From positions 1 through 34,148 of the forward strand of contig VGYW01000028.1 in the NCBI GenBank assembly GCA_016872875.1: a stretch of DNA of 34,148 nt, given 5' to 3'. This document shows positions 15,635 to 21,948 of this stretch, piece by piece; position 1 is the first letter of the stretch, and each line of letters starts with the position of its first letter. The notes under the pieces were generated by a model. It did no database searches. It was not told the origin of the DNA and saw only the letters and a program-made list of their open reading frames with translations. A program made the position numbers and the translations under genes. The DNA comes from Planctomycetota bacterium. GTDB taxonomy: Bacteria > Planctomycetota > PUPC01 > DSUN01.

Positions 15635-15663
15635 ATGATAGAATGAAGACGCGGCACGGTCAA
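15635..15663 (-). promoter_or_regulatory. Promoter of the WbsX/GH99-like gene
   Basis: On the minus strand TTGACC (15663-15658), 17 nt, TATCAT (15640-15635). It predicts a leader of about 70 nt and argues against the earlier in-frame ATG at 15615. Confidence 0.6.
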
Positions 15664-15723
15664 GAGGGGATCAGACGGTCCCTTCTCCCTCTCTGGAAGT
15701 GATCGCCTAACGTGGCCGTCCAG

Positions 15724-16015
15724 CCATACTGGATCAACTCTGCGCCCCTGATATCTGATCCACCATGGGCGCTTTGGCGATCCGGACGCTTCCGTGGCGG
15801 TCCCGCCAAACTGGATCACCTGCGCGCGCCTGATGTTTGATCCACTTTGGGTGTTTTGGCGATCCGGACGCTTCCGGGGCCGTTTTTCCCATAGTGGGCC
15901 AACTGCGCTCCTGATGTTTGGCCCACTATGGGCGCTCTTGCCCTCCGGGCGGCCTCGGGGCCTTCCCGCCATCCCGGATCAACCTCCGCCATGAGACGGG
16001 CACGTGATCCACACG
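15724..16015. repeat. Array of about 82-bp units, each with a hairpin whose stem covaries
   Basis: Units start at 15724, 15806, 15889 and 15969. Unit 3 pairs CCATAGTGGGCCAA (15889-15902) perfectly with TTGGCCCACTATGG (15918-15931). Unit 2 pairs CCAAACTGGATCA with TGATCCACTTTGG, one mismatch. Unit 1 pairs CCATACTGGATCA with TGATCCACCATGG, two mismatches. Unit 4 is decayed. The loop (CTGCGC.CCTGATGT) and the spacer (TTTGGCGATCCGGACGCTTC) are shared. Related hairpins close the window at 33996-34114. No gene is visible between 15664 and 16079. Confidence 0.88.
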
Positions 16016-16032
16016 CCCGCCAGCAAGATTCG

Positions 16033-16118
16033 ATCTGCCTGCCGCCGCTGGCGGCAGATGTCTTGTTTTCATTACGCCACTACAGGTTGCGGCACAGCAA
16101 GGCGCATGCCACAACCTG
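16033..16118. repeat. Two palindromes at the 3' end of the RHH gene
   Basis: ATCTGCC..GGCAGAT spans 16033-16059. CAGGTTGCGGCA (16083-16094) pairs with TGCCACAACCTG (16107-16118) with one mismatch. The second hairpin encodes the last codons of the RHH protein and its stop, so that C-terminus may be repeat-derived. Confidence 0.6.
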
Positions 16119-16445
16119 TTCCCCATCGCTAGCCTGGCTAGTTTGGCCGCCTTGTGAAGGGGCGGGTAGTGTATTCCTGCTCCCCCGGCTCGCCCTCTCC
16201 ACCTCGGCGGCCGCGGGCTTCTTGCCGGGCCGCGCCTTGCCCATGAAGCCCATCACGCGGCGATGGACGGCGGGCAGGTCCACCCCGCGCAGCCGCTCGT
16301 CGAAAAACGCCAGGGCCTCCTCCTGAGCCACCGTCGCCGCCAGCGTCGCGTTGATGCAGTTATTCAGCGACACTCCTTCCCGCTCCGCCAGCGCCGCCAC
16401 CTTGCGCTTCAAGCTGTCTCGCATGCGCAGCGACAGCATAGCCAC
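16080..16445 (-). CDS. Orphan ribbon-helix-helix / HicB-like antitoxin
   Basis: The conserved part reads LRMRDSLKRKVAALAEREGVSLNNCINATLAATVAQEEA. It is a ribbon-helix-helix DNA-binding unit of the type found in HicB-family and similar antitoxins. It is followed by a helical region (FFDERLRGVDLPAVHRRVMGFMGKARPGKKP). GTG 16445 fits GAGGAGG 7 nt upstream; ATG 16439 is the alternative. The last residues (VVACALLCRNL) are encoded by a palindrome, so the original C-terminus may have been lost. No toxin gene is next to it on this strand, making it an orphan or a remnant. A promoter lies at 16493-16521. Confidence 0.68.
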   Translation of the reverse strand: MAMLSLRMRDSLKRKVAALAEREGVSLNNCINATLAATVAQEEALAFFDERLRGVDLPAVHRRVMGFMGKARPGKKPAAAEVERASRGSRNTLPAPSQGGQTSQASDGEQVVACALLCRNL

Positions 16446-16492
16446 CAGCAGACCTCCTCGGTCCCAGCCCGCATACCGACCCCTACCATCGG

Positions 16493-16521
16493 ATTCTATC
16501 AAGGCGACTTGTGGCGAACAA
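16493..16521 (-). promoter_or_regulatory. Promoter of the RHH antitoxin gene
   Basis: On the minus strand TTGTTC (16521-16516), 17 nt, TAGAAT (16498-16493), about 48 nt before the chosen GTG start. Confidence 0.5.
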
Positions 16522-16607
16522 CCACGGCCAGCGCTTGGAGTATGGCCCCCAGTCACGATAGACGGCCATAGGCTACCACTGCGCCCCTTCGCGCGGGGGG
16601 CCTAGGC

Positions 16608-16744
16608 GACGTGCGATAGCCTGTTGGAGTGCGGTCGCTTGAGACCGCTGTGGACTGCCGAAGCGCCAGCCTCTCGAGGAATCCGTGCCCGGGGATCGCC
16701 CCAACCACCGGCGGCGAGCGTTCTTCAACAGGCTGTCGCATGTC
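16608..16744. mobile_element. MITE-like 137-bp element
   Basis: Terminal inverted repeats of 19 nt (16608-16626 and 16726-16744; core TGCGA.AGCCTGTTG) match at 17 positions. Just inside the left end is a GGAGTGCGG-GTC hairpin (GCGGTC-GCTT-GAGACCGC) related to the element at the window start. No coding capacity. The flanks (16522-16607, 16745-16829) hold nothing I can assign. Confidence 0.55.
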
Positions 16745-16829
16745 ACTTGGCGCCCGCGTGCATCCCCGAGTCCGGGGTGTCGCCCAACTTTACCACCACT
16801 AGGGACCATTCTCGGCCAGGGACGCGTCC

Positions 16830-16858
16830 TTGCTTCCCGATGGTGAATGCGCTAGACT
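16830..16858 (+). promoter_or_regulatory. Promoter of the antitoxin-like gene at 16889
   Basis: TTGCTT (16830-16835), 17 nt, TAGACT (16853-16858). The stretch from -35 to the first codons is highly similar to 24378-24470, so promoter and N-terminus duplicated together. Confidence 0.65.
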
Positions 16859-16888
16859 GCTAGAGGTAAGGCTGACGAAGGAGAGACG

Positions 16889-17107
16889 ATGAGGACATTC
16901 GCAGGAACGGTCGAGAACGGCACCGTGCGGCTGCCCGCGGACGCGCACTTGCGCGATGGCACGAGGGTCGTCGTCACCGTCATGCCCCGTGCGCGGAAGC
17001 ACAGGACGCTCGCGGGGTATGCGCCTGAGCTTGAGGCGGAGGACGCGCGATTTGTCCAAGCGTGCCGAGGGCGGCCGGTGCGGGAACTGCGCGACGGAGA
17101 AACCTGA
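16889..17107 (+). CDS. AF2212/AbrB-like antitoxin
   Basis: The 72-residue protein opens MRTFAGTVENGTVRLPADAHLRDG and continues TRVVVTVMP. That is the beta-hairpin pattern of AF2212-like and MazE/AbrB-like antitoxins (VENG..RLP....L.DGT.V.V). A short acidic tail follows (ELEAEDARFVQACRGRPVRELRDGET). GAAGGAGAG precedes ATG 16889. The stop overlaps a 20-codon PemK/MazF-like remnant, so it was probably the antitoxin of a lost toxin. Its N-terminus and promoter are nearly duplicated at 24436, where a different effector follows. Confidence 0.72.
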   Translation: MRTFAGTVENGTVRLPADAHLRDGTRVVVTVMPRARKHRTLAGYAPELEAEDARFVQACRGRPVRELRDGET

Positions 17108-17163
17108 CGGCCCACCCGCGGCAGGGCGAGGTCTGGCTGGCTAACCTGACGTTCGGTGGGTAA
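17104..17163 (+). pseudogene. Remnant of a PemK/MazF-like toxin
   Basis: A frame overlapping the antitoxin stop (CTGA) encodes L-TAHPRQGEVWLANLTFGG and then TAA. P.RGEVWLA.L is the opening of PemK/MazF RNases, which normally run to about 110 residues. The start position holds CTG instead of ATG and the frame ends after 19 codons, so it is truncated and probably dead. Confidence 0.5.
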
Positions 17164-17239
17164 CTGCCCTATCCCCTTGCTGAGTCACGACTTATGGGTG
17201 TCAGGCACCGACGCGCCGACGCGCTCGGACCCCACACGC

Positions 17240-17375
17240 GATGCACATCTCCGAAGCTGCCCTCGGCGGAGTTTGCCCTGAGCGAAGCCGAAGGGCTCGG
17301 GCCAGGCCCGCTTCGGCCCCTCTGCGGCGGGAGCCGCAGCTTCCCCGCTCCGAGGCCGCTGCTCTGCGGCGAGAA
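17240..17375. repeat. 136-bp dispersed repeat, copy 1
   Basis: It aligns without gaps to 21645-21780, with about 106 of 136 positions identical by hand count. The shared core is GGGCCAGGCCCGCTTCGG. It contains the motif TTCGGCTTCGCTCAGGGCA on the minus strand, also present at about 2441 inside the MITE-like element. The area 17164-17239 carries ATGGGTGTCAGGC, which recurs near 20592. Confidence 0.8.
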
Positions 17376-17384
17376 AATCAAAGA

Positions 17385-18524
17385 TCAAAGGCCTGACCCC
17401 GCGTACCGTGTAGAATGTAGATCTGACCCCGTCGTTGTGCCGGCCCTATCGTTTGCGGCATTGACCTGCCTCTTCAGTGTGAACCCATCCACGAGCCAGC
17501 CTATCCCGAACATGCCCATGGTGAGCAAGTACAGCCAAGCCATTCCCCGTCTGCCAAGGTACCACTTGTGAGCGCCAGCCACCCCCAGACATAGCCACAA
17601 TCCTCGCGCGATAGCCAGCTCTCTCCTGTTGTTCGGGTCAGCTGGCCTTGAGGATGAGTCTGTGTGCATGTTCAGGCAGTGGGCCACGAGCGCCAGAGGG
17701 CCGATGAAAGGGACGTATAGGGCTGCAAGGGTGAGCAGGATCAGCTGGCCCGGTCGTCTGCATGCTGCCATAAGAGCTTCCTTGAAGCACATCTTGGCTT
17801 GCGGGTCCCGGGATCCGAGAGCGACAACGTAAGCGAGTGTGATAACCGGACCCGCGAGGAAGATGACCACAATGGCGTTGATCCCCAAGGCGAGCATGGC
17901 GGGGAAAAAGCCCGCGTTAGCGCCAGTCGCGAACGCCCGCGATGCGAGCTCAGGGTCCGACCGACCTCCAAAGGTGTTCGTGAACAGCGCGGCCAGACCG
18001 CCCGCACAAAGGCATGGAACAAGGACGCCAATGAGACCCACAAAAGCAAGTATGATCCACCCGAAGGCAAACAACAGATCATACCAAACGAGCTTACCAC
18101 AAGTGCGCAGATGGGAACGTGTCAGCTCAGGCAATGCCCATCGCGGTCGCCTGGTCGCGAGCGCTTGGCACGAGTATGCTGTTACTGCTCCCCCCAATTG
18201 TCCAAGGAGAGGCAGCCCCACGACCAGGGCCGCGGGAAGCGCAAGGAGGAGCGCGAAGAAGCTGGCACAGAGACCCACCCATAGGACTGCCAGAGGGTTT
18301 GACCAGAAGGTCCCCCAAGCGGCCGCGAAAGGGGCTTGCTTGCTCCACTGGGCCACAACCTGGGGTGTGAAGTCAGGCTGCGCCGGCTCCGGTGAACGTA
18401 CTACAGACCCCGTCGTAACTGACTTGGTCTCAGGCGTCGCCGGCATAGATCGTCCGCAATCTGGGCAGGAAGTAGCCAGTATGCCCAGTCTCCGCCCACA
18501 TCCAGGGCATGTCACAATCGGCAT
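17385..18524 (-). CDS. Zinc-ribbon, multi-TM protein with C-terminal TM2 domain
   Basis: The 379-residue protein starts with a zinc ribbon (CPGCGRRLGILATSCPDCGRSM). A linker and about six hydrophobic segments follow (LAVLWVGLCASFFALLLALPAALVV, LFAFGWIILAFVGLIGVLVP, and so on). It ends with a TM2-type hairpin (RGLWLCLGVAGAHKWYLGRRG..LLTMGMFGIGWLVDGF). It is an inner-membrane protein of unknown role; the middle resembles DUF4013-like membrane regions. ATG 18524 has GGAGGAG 8 nt upstream; a longer frame upstream is not coding. Base composition looks less GC-rich than the flanking metabolic genes. The final residues (RAGTTTGSDLHSTRYAGSGL) read through an AGATCTGACCCC-type repeat. Confidence 0.82.
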   Translation of the reverse strand: MPIVTCPGCGRRLGILATSCPDCGRSMPATPETKSVTTGSVVRSPEPAQPDFTPQVVAQWSKQAPFAAAWGTFWSNPLAVLWVGLCASFFALLLALPAALVVGLPLLGQLGGAVTAYSCQALATRRPRWALPELTRSHLRTCGKLVWYDLLFAFGWIILAFVGLIGVLVPCLCAGGLAALFTNTFGGRSDPELASRAFATGANAGFFPAMLALGINAIVVIFLAGPVITLAYVVALGSRDPQAKMCFKEALMAACRRPGQLILLTLAALYVPFIGPLALVAHCLNMHTDSSSRPADPNNRRELAIARGLWLCLGVAGAHKWYLGRRGMAWLYLLTMGMFGIGWLVDGFTLKRQVNAANDRAGTTTGSDLHSTRYAGSGL

Positions 18525-18625
18525 GGCATCCTCTCCTCCGACGCAGATCGACGGAATTCTGGGGCCACCATACTTATCTCCAGGCAGGCTTGCGCCTGGG
18601 CTCTGGGCCTGGCGCCGGTTGCTCT

Positions 18626-18757
18626 TCACGCGGACTGCAAGACTCTGGCGTGAGCGATCTCGCGTTCGCCGATGCGGCGCACCTGGGAAGCCGAGAGGGT
18701 CACTACCGCCACGGTCTCGCCGTCCAGCGTGGCCCGTCTTGCGGCCTTTGCCAGCAT
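18626..18757 (-). CDS. Possible 43-residue protein, near-leaderless
   Basis: The frame MLAKAARRATLDGETVAVVT.. to ..IAHARVLQSA begins 8 nt after a good -10 box, so its transcript would be almost leaderless. It is basic, with a short beta-like segment and a helix. I recognise no family. The support is the promoter and position only; it could equally be the end of a decayed gene. Confidence 0.3.
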   Translation of the reverse strand: MLAKAARRATLDGETVAVVTLSASQVRRIGEREIAHARVLQSA

Positions 18758-18765
18758 GCCAGGTG

Positions 18766-18794
18766 AGTGTACGACAGATGCCCACGGGATGCAA
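18766..18794 (-). promoter_or_regulatory. Minus-strand promoter upstream of the TM2 gene region
   Basis: TTGCAT (18794-18789), 17 nt, TACACT (18771-18766). It could drive the 43-codon frame and the TM2-domain gene further downstream. Confidence 0.45.
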
Positions 18795-18853
18795 GTGATG
18801 GGCGACGGCCATGGGTGTTGGGCATTCCACGCGGAGGCATGCATGCGCTGCCA

Positions 18854-18882
18854 CTTGAATCATCGTCGGGCGCGTGGTATCA
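18854..18882 (+). promoter_or_regulatory. Promoter of the VapBC-type operon
   Basis: TTGAAT (18854-18859), 17 nt, TATCAT (18877-18882), 47 nt before the antitoxin start. Confidence 0.55.
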
Positions 18883-18929
18883 TTCCGGTGGTCCAGCCAA
18901 GGCGGCAGCAGTGTGAGGAGAGCGGGATA

Positions 18930-19178
18930 ATGACAACCGAAGAGGCGATCCTGGACAAGTTCCGGGCGCTCCCTCCTGAGAGGAAGGAGGAGGTCCTCGA
19001 CTTCGTGGAATTCCTGGGCGAGAAGTGCCGCAAGAAGCGGCCCTATCCGAGCCTCCATGGCCTGTGCGCTGATCTGGGGGCAGACATCACGGAAGAAGAC
19101 ATCGCGCAGGCGCGCAAGGAGATGTGGGGCAGCTTCCCGCGGGAACTCCCTGATGAAGCCGAGACGGAGCGCTCGTGA
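18930..19178 (+). CDS. Antitoxin of the VapBC-type pair (DUF2281-like)
   Basis: The 82-residue protein opens MTTEEAILDKFRALPPERKEEVLDFVEFLGEK. This is the helical LP.E...EVLDFVEFL pattern of small antitoxins paired with PIN toxins (DUF2281-like). The C-terminal half (DLGADITEEDIAQARKEMWGSFPREL) looks like the toxin-wrapping tail. ATG 18930 has GAGGAG upstream; a longer in-frame upstream extension has no support. Its TGA overlaps the ATG of the toxin (TGATG), the usual coupling. Confidence 0.82.
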   Translation: MTTEEAILDKFRALPPERKEEVLDFVEFLGEKCRKKRPYPSLHGLCADLGADITEEDIAQARKEMWGSFPRELPDEAETERS

Positions 19179-19579
19179 TGGCCGCAGTGGTCGCAGATAC
19201 TCACGCGGTGCTCTGGTATGTCTACCGGTCCCGAAGGCTTTCTGCTCGCGCTCTTCAGGCGATGGAGGAGGCCCTCAGCAGCGGGGACGGCATCTACGTC
19301 TCGTCCATCATCCTGGTCGAACTGACGTATCTGGTCGAGAAGGGCAAGCAGCCGCTCGAGGCGCTTGAGCGCATCGAACGCACCTTGGAGGATGAGACGC
19401 AAGGGTTCCGGGAGGTCCCTGTTGACCTGCGGATCAGCAGGGCGTTGCGCCGAGTCCCAAGGACTCTGGTGCCCGACATGCCCGACCGCATCATAGGGGC
19501 CACAGCCCTTCATCTCGGCCTGCGCCTGGTCTCACGCGACACGATGCTGCGAGAGTCCGGGCTCGACGTCATCTGGTGA
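19178..19579 (+). CDS. PIN-domain toxin (VapC-like RNase)
   Basis: The 133-residue PIN protein is of the DTHAVLW type. Acidic residues D7 (ADTHAVLWY), E48 (LVELTYLVE), D103 (MPDRIIGATA) and D121 (SRDTML) form the expected Mg-binding site for RNA cleavage. ATG 19178 shares bases with the antitoxin stop; a GTG one codon upstream is possible. The gene is intact and full length, so the pair is probably functional. Confidence 0.88.
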   Translation: MAAVVADTHAVLWYVYRSRRLSARALQAMEEALSSGDGIYVSSIILVELTYLVEKGKQPLEALERIERTLEDETQGFREVPVDLRISRALRRVPRTLVPDMPDRIIGATALHLGLRLVSRDTMLRESGLDVIW

Positions 19580-19604
19580 TGGCCCCCCAGTACCCGCACC
19601 GCGC

Positions 19605-19740
19605 GATCCCACGCCGCCGACCACGGCTTCCTGCCGCCGAGGGAGAAGAGCTGGGTGCGGGTGCGGAGGCAGATGACGCCGTTGGCGATGGCGGGGGTGG
19701 GATTGCTGGACTCGCATGAGGGGATGCGGGCGTATCACTT
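19605..19740 (-). pseudogene. C-terminal scrap of a PQQ-type beta-propeller gene
   Basis: On the minus strand one frame reads NPTPAIANGVICLRTRTQLF and then SLGGRKP. It matches the last residues of the intact propeller at 22978-24246 (TPAIANGVMYLRTRTQLF, SLGGKKP), and the DNA is nearly identical over that stretch. The original stop is missing and the upstream part is gone. The adjacent HicB reading frame ends inside this junction. Confidence 0.7.
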
Positions 19741-20181
19741 GGATGCCGAGCGGGCAAGGCGCCGCCTCTGCGCAGGAGCGGTACGCCCCCTCCTGTGGGC
19801 ATTCTTCACGGTCACAGCCCGGGCGTTCGGGGCATTGTTGACTCCGGTTGCCACCGTATCGGCAACGGCTGACTGAAGTTGCTCGGAAACCCAGGCGTTC
19901 AGGCTCTTCCGCGAGAGACCGGCGGCGAGGCTGATCTGGCGATGAAGCTCGGGGGCGATCCGGGTCACGAATTGCCCGGAGAATGGCCTGTCCGGCTCCT
20001 CTCCACGCTCCCGGCAGAAGGCGAGGTAGTCGTCAACCGACTCCTCGAAGGCGGCCCTCAACTCGCCGACGGTCTGGCCCTGGAACGTGATCACGTCGCG
20101 GGTCCCGACGACCTCGCCGTGGAAGATTCCGGCTTCGTCCTCGAACTCGACTCTCCCGACGTAGCCCTTGTATTCCATCAT
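19735..20181 (-). CDS. hicB: Orphan HicB-family antitoxin
   Basis: The 148-residue protein has the HicB fold: YKGYVGRVEFEDEAGIFHGE, VVGTRDVITFQGQTVGELRAAF and EESVDDYLAFC. A C-terminal ribbon-helix-helix follows (FVTRIAPELHRQISLAAGLSRKSLNAWVSEQL). HicB normally neutralises the HicA RNase and represses its own operon. No HicA is encoded on either side. The extra C-terminal tail (about residues 112-148, Arg-rich) reads into a propeller-gene remnant, so the 3' end was probably reshaped by recombination. ATG 20181 or the next codon is the start. A strong promoter with an overlapping inverted repeat lies at 20217-20245. Confidence 0.82.
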   Translation of the reverse strand: MMEYKGYVGRVEFEDEAGIFHGEVVGTRDVITFQGQTVGELRAAFEESVDDYLAFCRERGEEPDRPFSGQFVTRIAPELHRQISLAAGLSRKSLNAWVSEQLQSAVADTVATGVNNAPNARAVTVKNAHRRGRTAPAQRRRLARSASK

Positions 20182-20216
20182 GGCGTCACTCCGGCTTCTG
20201 GTTCATCTCACCCTCG

Positions 20217-20245
20217 ATAGTATCATCATGAGATACTGTTGTCAA
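20217..20245 (-). promoter_or_regulatory. hicB promoter with operator-like inverted repeat
   Basis: On the minus strand TTGACA (20245-20240), 17 nt, TACTAT (20222-20217). The inverted repeat AGTATC-N7-GATACT (20219-20237) fills the spacer and part of the -10 box, a plausible site for HicB autorepression. Confidence 0.7.
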
Positions 20246-20341
20246 GCGATGGAGAGCACCGAAGCCGGAGCTTCGCGGCAAGAGCGACACCCCCCTCACA
20301 TACCCATACCCCGTCGCAGTGGCCCCGCCAATGGCCGTACA

Positions 20342-20528
20342 ATCGCGTATGGTGTCCCGCGATTGCAGCGGTCCTCACCCTTGATCTAGATATAACCGTT
20401 GCCGCGGGACGAGGCTGGCACGTCGTAGACGAGTGTGGTTGGCATGGCTCCTCCTCGGATGTTGCGGAGTTTCTGACACCATACGCAATCCCCCCGTTGG
20501 TTATATGCTGCCGGCGCCGCAGAGTCAA
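20342..20528 (-). promoter_or_regulatory. Promoter and inverted repeats around a 19-codon frame
   Basis: TTGACT (20528-20523), 17 nt, TATAAC (20505-20500) on the minus strand. The spacer resembles those at 21584 and 22941. An 11-nt core inverted repeat (GACACCATACG at 20474-20484, CGTATGGTGTC at 20346-20356) flanks the mini-frame. The interval 20246-20341 holds repeat pieces and no gene. Confidence 0.5.
20386..20445 (-). CDS. Possible 19-residue leader peptide or truncated gene
   Basis: A strong ribosome-binding site (GAGGAGGAG) precedes ATG 20445, which opens MPTTLVYDVPASSRGNGYI followed by TAG. It lies behind a good promoter. It may be a leader peptide or the surviving start of a deleted gene. 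I recognise no family. Confidence 0.35.
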   Translation of the reverse strand: MPTTLVYDVPASSRGNGYI

Positions 20529-20599
20529 GAGGCCGGGCGGCCGGAGTATGACCCCCAGTTGTTGTGCCGCCGCTCGGCAGCTGCTAAAACCCATGGGTG

Positions 20600-21271
20600 T
20601 CAGGCGCCGACTTTGCTGATGTCACGAACGGCGAAGTGACGTGCTCGTGAGGCCTCAGAGCGAATGGACTCCGGTAGGACGGAGAGGACCAGCGACCACA
20701 GCGCCGAGCGGCCAAGACGAAGGCCTTCATTGTCGCTTAGCTCGCAGATGGGAGCTTCTGACTCGCGTTCGGCTGCGCGGAAGATCCGCTCAAAGAGCAT
20801 GCCGGCTGTCAGGCCCTGTGCCAATCGCTGAAGCTCTTCGAGCACGATCACGATTGCGTTGCGATAGTCCAGGTCAGCCTGATAGTGGTAAAGAGGTCCA
20901 GCCTGCGTCAGGATGAGGTCGGTGCCACCCGAATAACACCAGGAAGTATGGTTCTGGACTTCCCCGCGGAATTCGTCGAAGAGCTGGTCGCTGAACCACC
21001 AGCTGAATTGTCGGTGAGAGCACTCGGGTTGGCGATAGAGGTTCCGCTCGCGCTTGTCAGGACACTGATTGGTGTAACCGGCGAAGTAGAAGTCGATATG
21101 ACGCCCCGACCGGAGATGATAGTAGCCGAGGCTGGGGAGGATCTCGGTGGCCGCGATGGACGATTCGGGGCGGCAGAAGAGGAGGCCCACTGGCCGAGGG
21201 GCTGCAGGGCGGTCTCCAAGACGCCCGGCGACGTGGCGAAGAAAGTAGTAGTAGGAGCCGGCTGGTTCCAT
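20600..21271 (-). CDS. Unknown protein, 223 residues, behind duplicated leader A
   Basis: I do not recognise this protein. It is soluble, rich in aromatic residues, and has a compact middle (GYYHLRSGRHIDFYFAGYT, then FSWWFSDQLFDEFRGEVQNH, then TSWCYSGGTDLIL) that looks like a folded alpha/beta domain. A helical C-terminal half follows. No signal or membrane segment. AAGGAGAG supports ATG 21271. Its C-terminus ends within an ATGGGTGTCAGGC repeat region. The upstream 270 nt carry a consensus promoter and a leader homologous to the one before the gene at 21949. Base composition is visibly lower in GC than the metabolic genes, suggesting acquisition by transfer. A role in defence or stress is possible from context only. 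Confidence 0.65.
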   Translation of the reverse strand: MEPAGSYYYFLRHVAGRLGDRPAAPRPVGLLFCRPESSIAATEILPSLGYYHLRSGRHIDFYFAGYTNQCPDKRERNLYRQPECSHRQFSWWFSDQLFDEFRGEVQNHTSWCYSGGTDLILTQAGPLYHYQADLDYRNAIVIVLEELQRLAQGLTAGMLFERIFRAAERESEAPICELSDNEGLRLGRSALWSLVLSVLPESIRSEASRARHFAVRDISKVGA

Positions 21272-21336
21272 CGGGCTCTCCTTTTTTCAGCGGACGCTGG
21301 GGTGACGAGGGCGCTGCGAGAGGCGCCTAACGCATT

Positions 21337-21606
21337 TTTGTCGGGTTCTTGTATAGGTCTCCGACCCGTGACCGTAGGCAGATGGCAACCTATTCTGCCA
21401 ACAGAAAATGTACTGTGTTGGCAACGCGTCGGGTGCCTCTGCCACCCAGCGTGGGGTCTCCTGCGGTTTGCGCAAGTGACAACGACGGCGCAGCGGTTAG
21501 CCGTCGAGGTGCTTTGTGACCCCTTTCTGGGTGCAGACCCATGTGCGAACGCATCTCCCCTTCCCCAAGCTGGGCTGATTGTATGCCGCCGGCGCGGCGG
21601 TGTCAA
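21337..21606 (-). ncRNA. Structured leader / candidate ncRNA, copy A, with promoter
   Basis: TTGACA (21606-21601), 17 nt, TACAAT (21583-21578) on the minus strand start a transcript homologous over its length to copy B (22697-22963). Hairpins preserved in both: GGGT-CTGC-ACCC (21540-21529), CGACGGC..GCCGTCG (21506-21483) and TGCCAACA..TGTTGGCA (21423-21396). Homology ends about 65 nt before the gene start at 21271. No terminator-like U-run is visible, so a long 5' leader is as likely as a free RNA. Confidence 0.6.
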
Positions 21607-21644
21607 GAGCCGCACTTTCCTCTCGTCGCGAAGCCCTGCTTAGC

Positions 21645-21780
21645 GACGCACGTCACCGAAGGTACCCTCCGCGGAGTCTACCCGGAGCAAAGCCGGACGG
21701 CGCGGGCCAGGCCCGCTTCGGTTCTTGTGCGGCGCGAGCCCCAGATTCCCCGTTGCGAAGCCGGAGCTTCGTAACGAGAA
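21645..21780. repeat. 136-bp dispersed repeat, copy 2
   Basis: Gap-free counterpart of 17240-17375. It occupies the middle of the 340-nt gap between two unknown genes; the rest of that gap (21781-21948) holds nothing I can assign. Confidence 0.8.
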
Positions 21781-21948
21781 CCAACTCCGCCACGAGGCTC
21801 AGGCCCCCCATCCCCGTCCGTGCCCTTCAGTCTATCGTGGAGGGGAAGCCGAACAGGGTGAGCTCAAGTGGTAACTTGGAACTCCTCGCACCAACGGATC
21901 TGAGAACTTTGGAGTTACGACCTGATCCCAAGATGCCCCCCGACGCGG

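Noticed and set aside
15724..16015. CRISPR-like array
   Set aside because: The period is 80-83 bp, the spacers are similar to each other and the repeat is a covarying hairpin. No cas gene is nearby.
20226..20594. HicA upstream of hicB
   Set aside because: The minus-strand frame here has no HicA signature (no double-stranded-RNA-binding-like fold or catalytic His context) and is made of repeat pieces.
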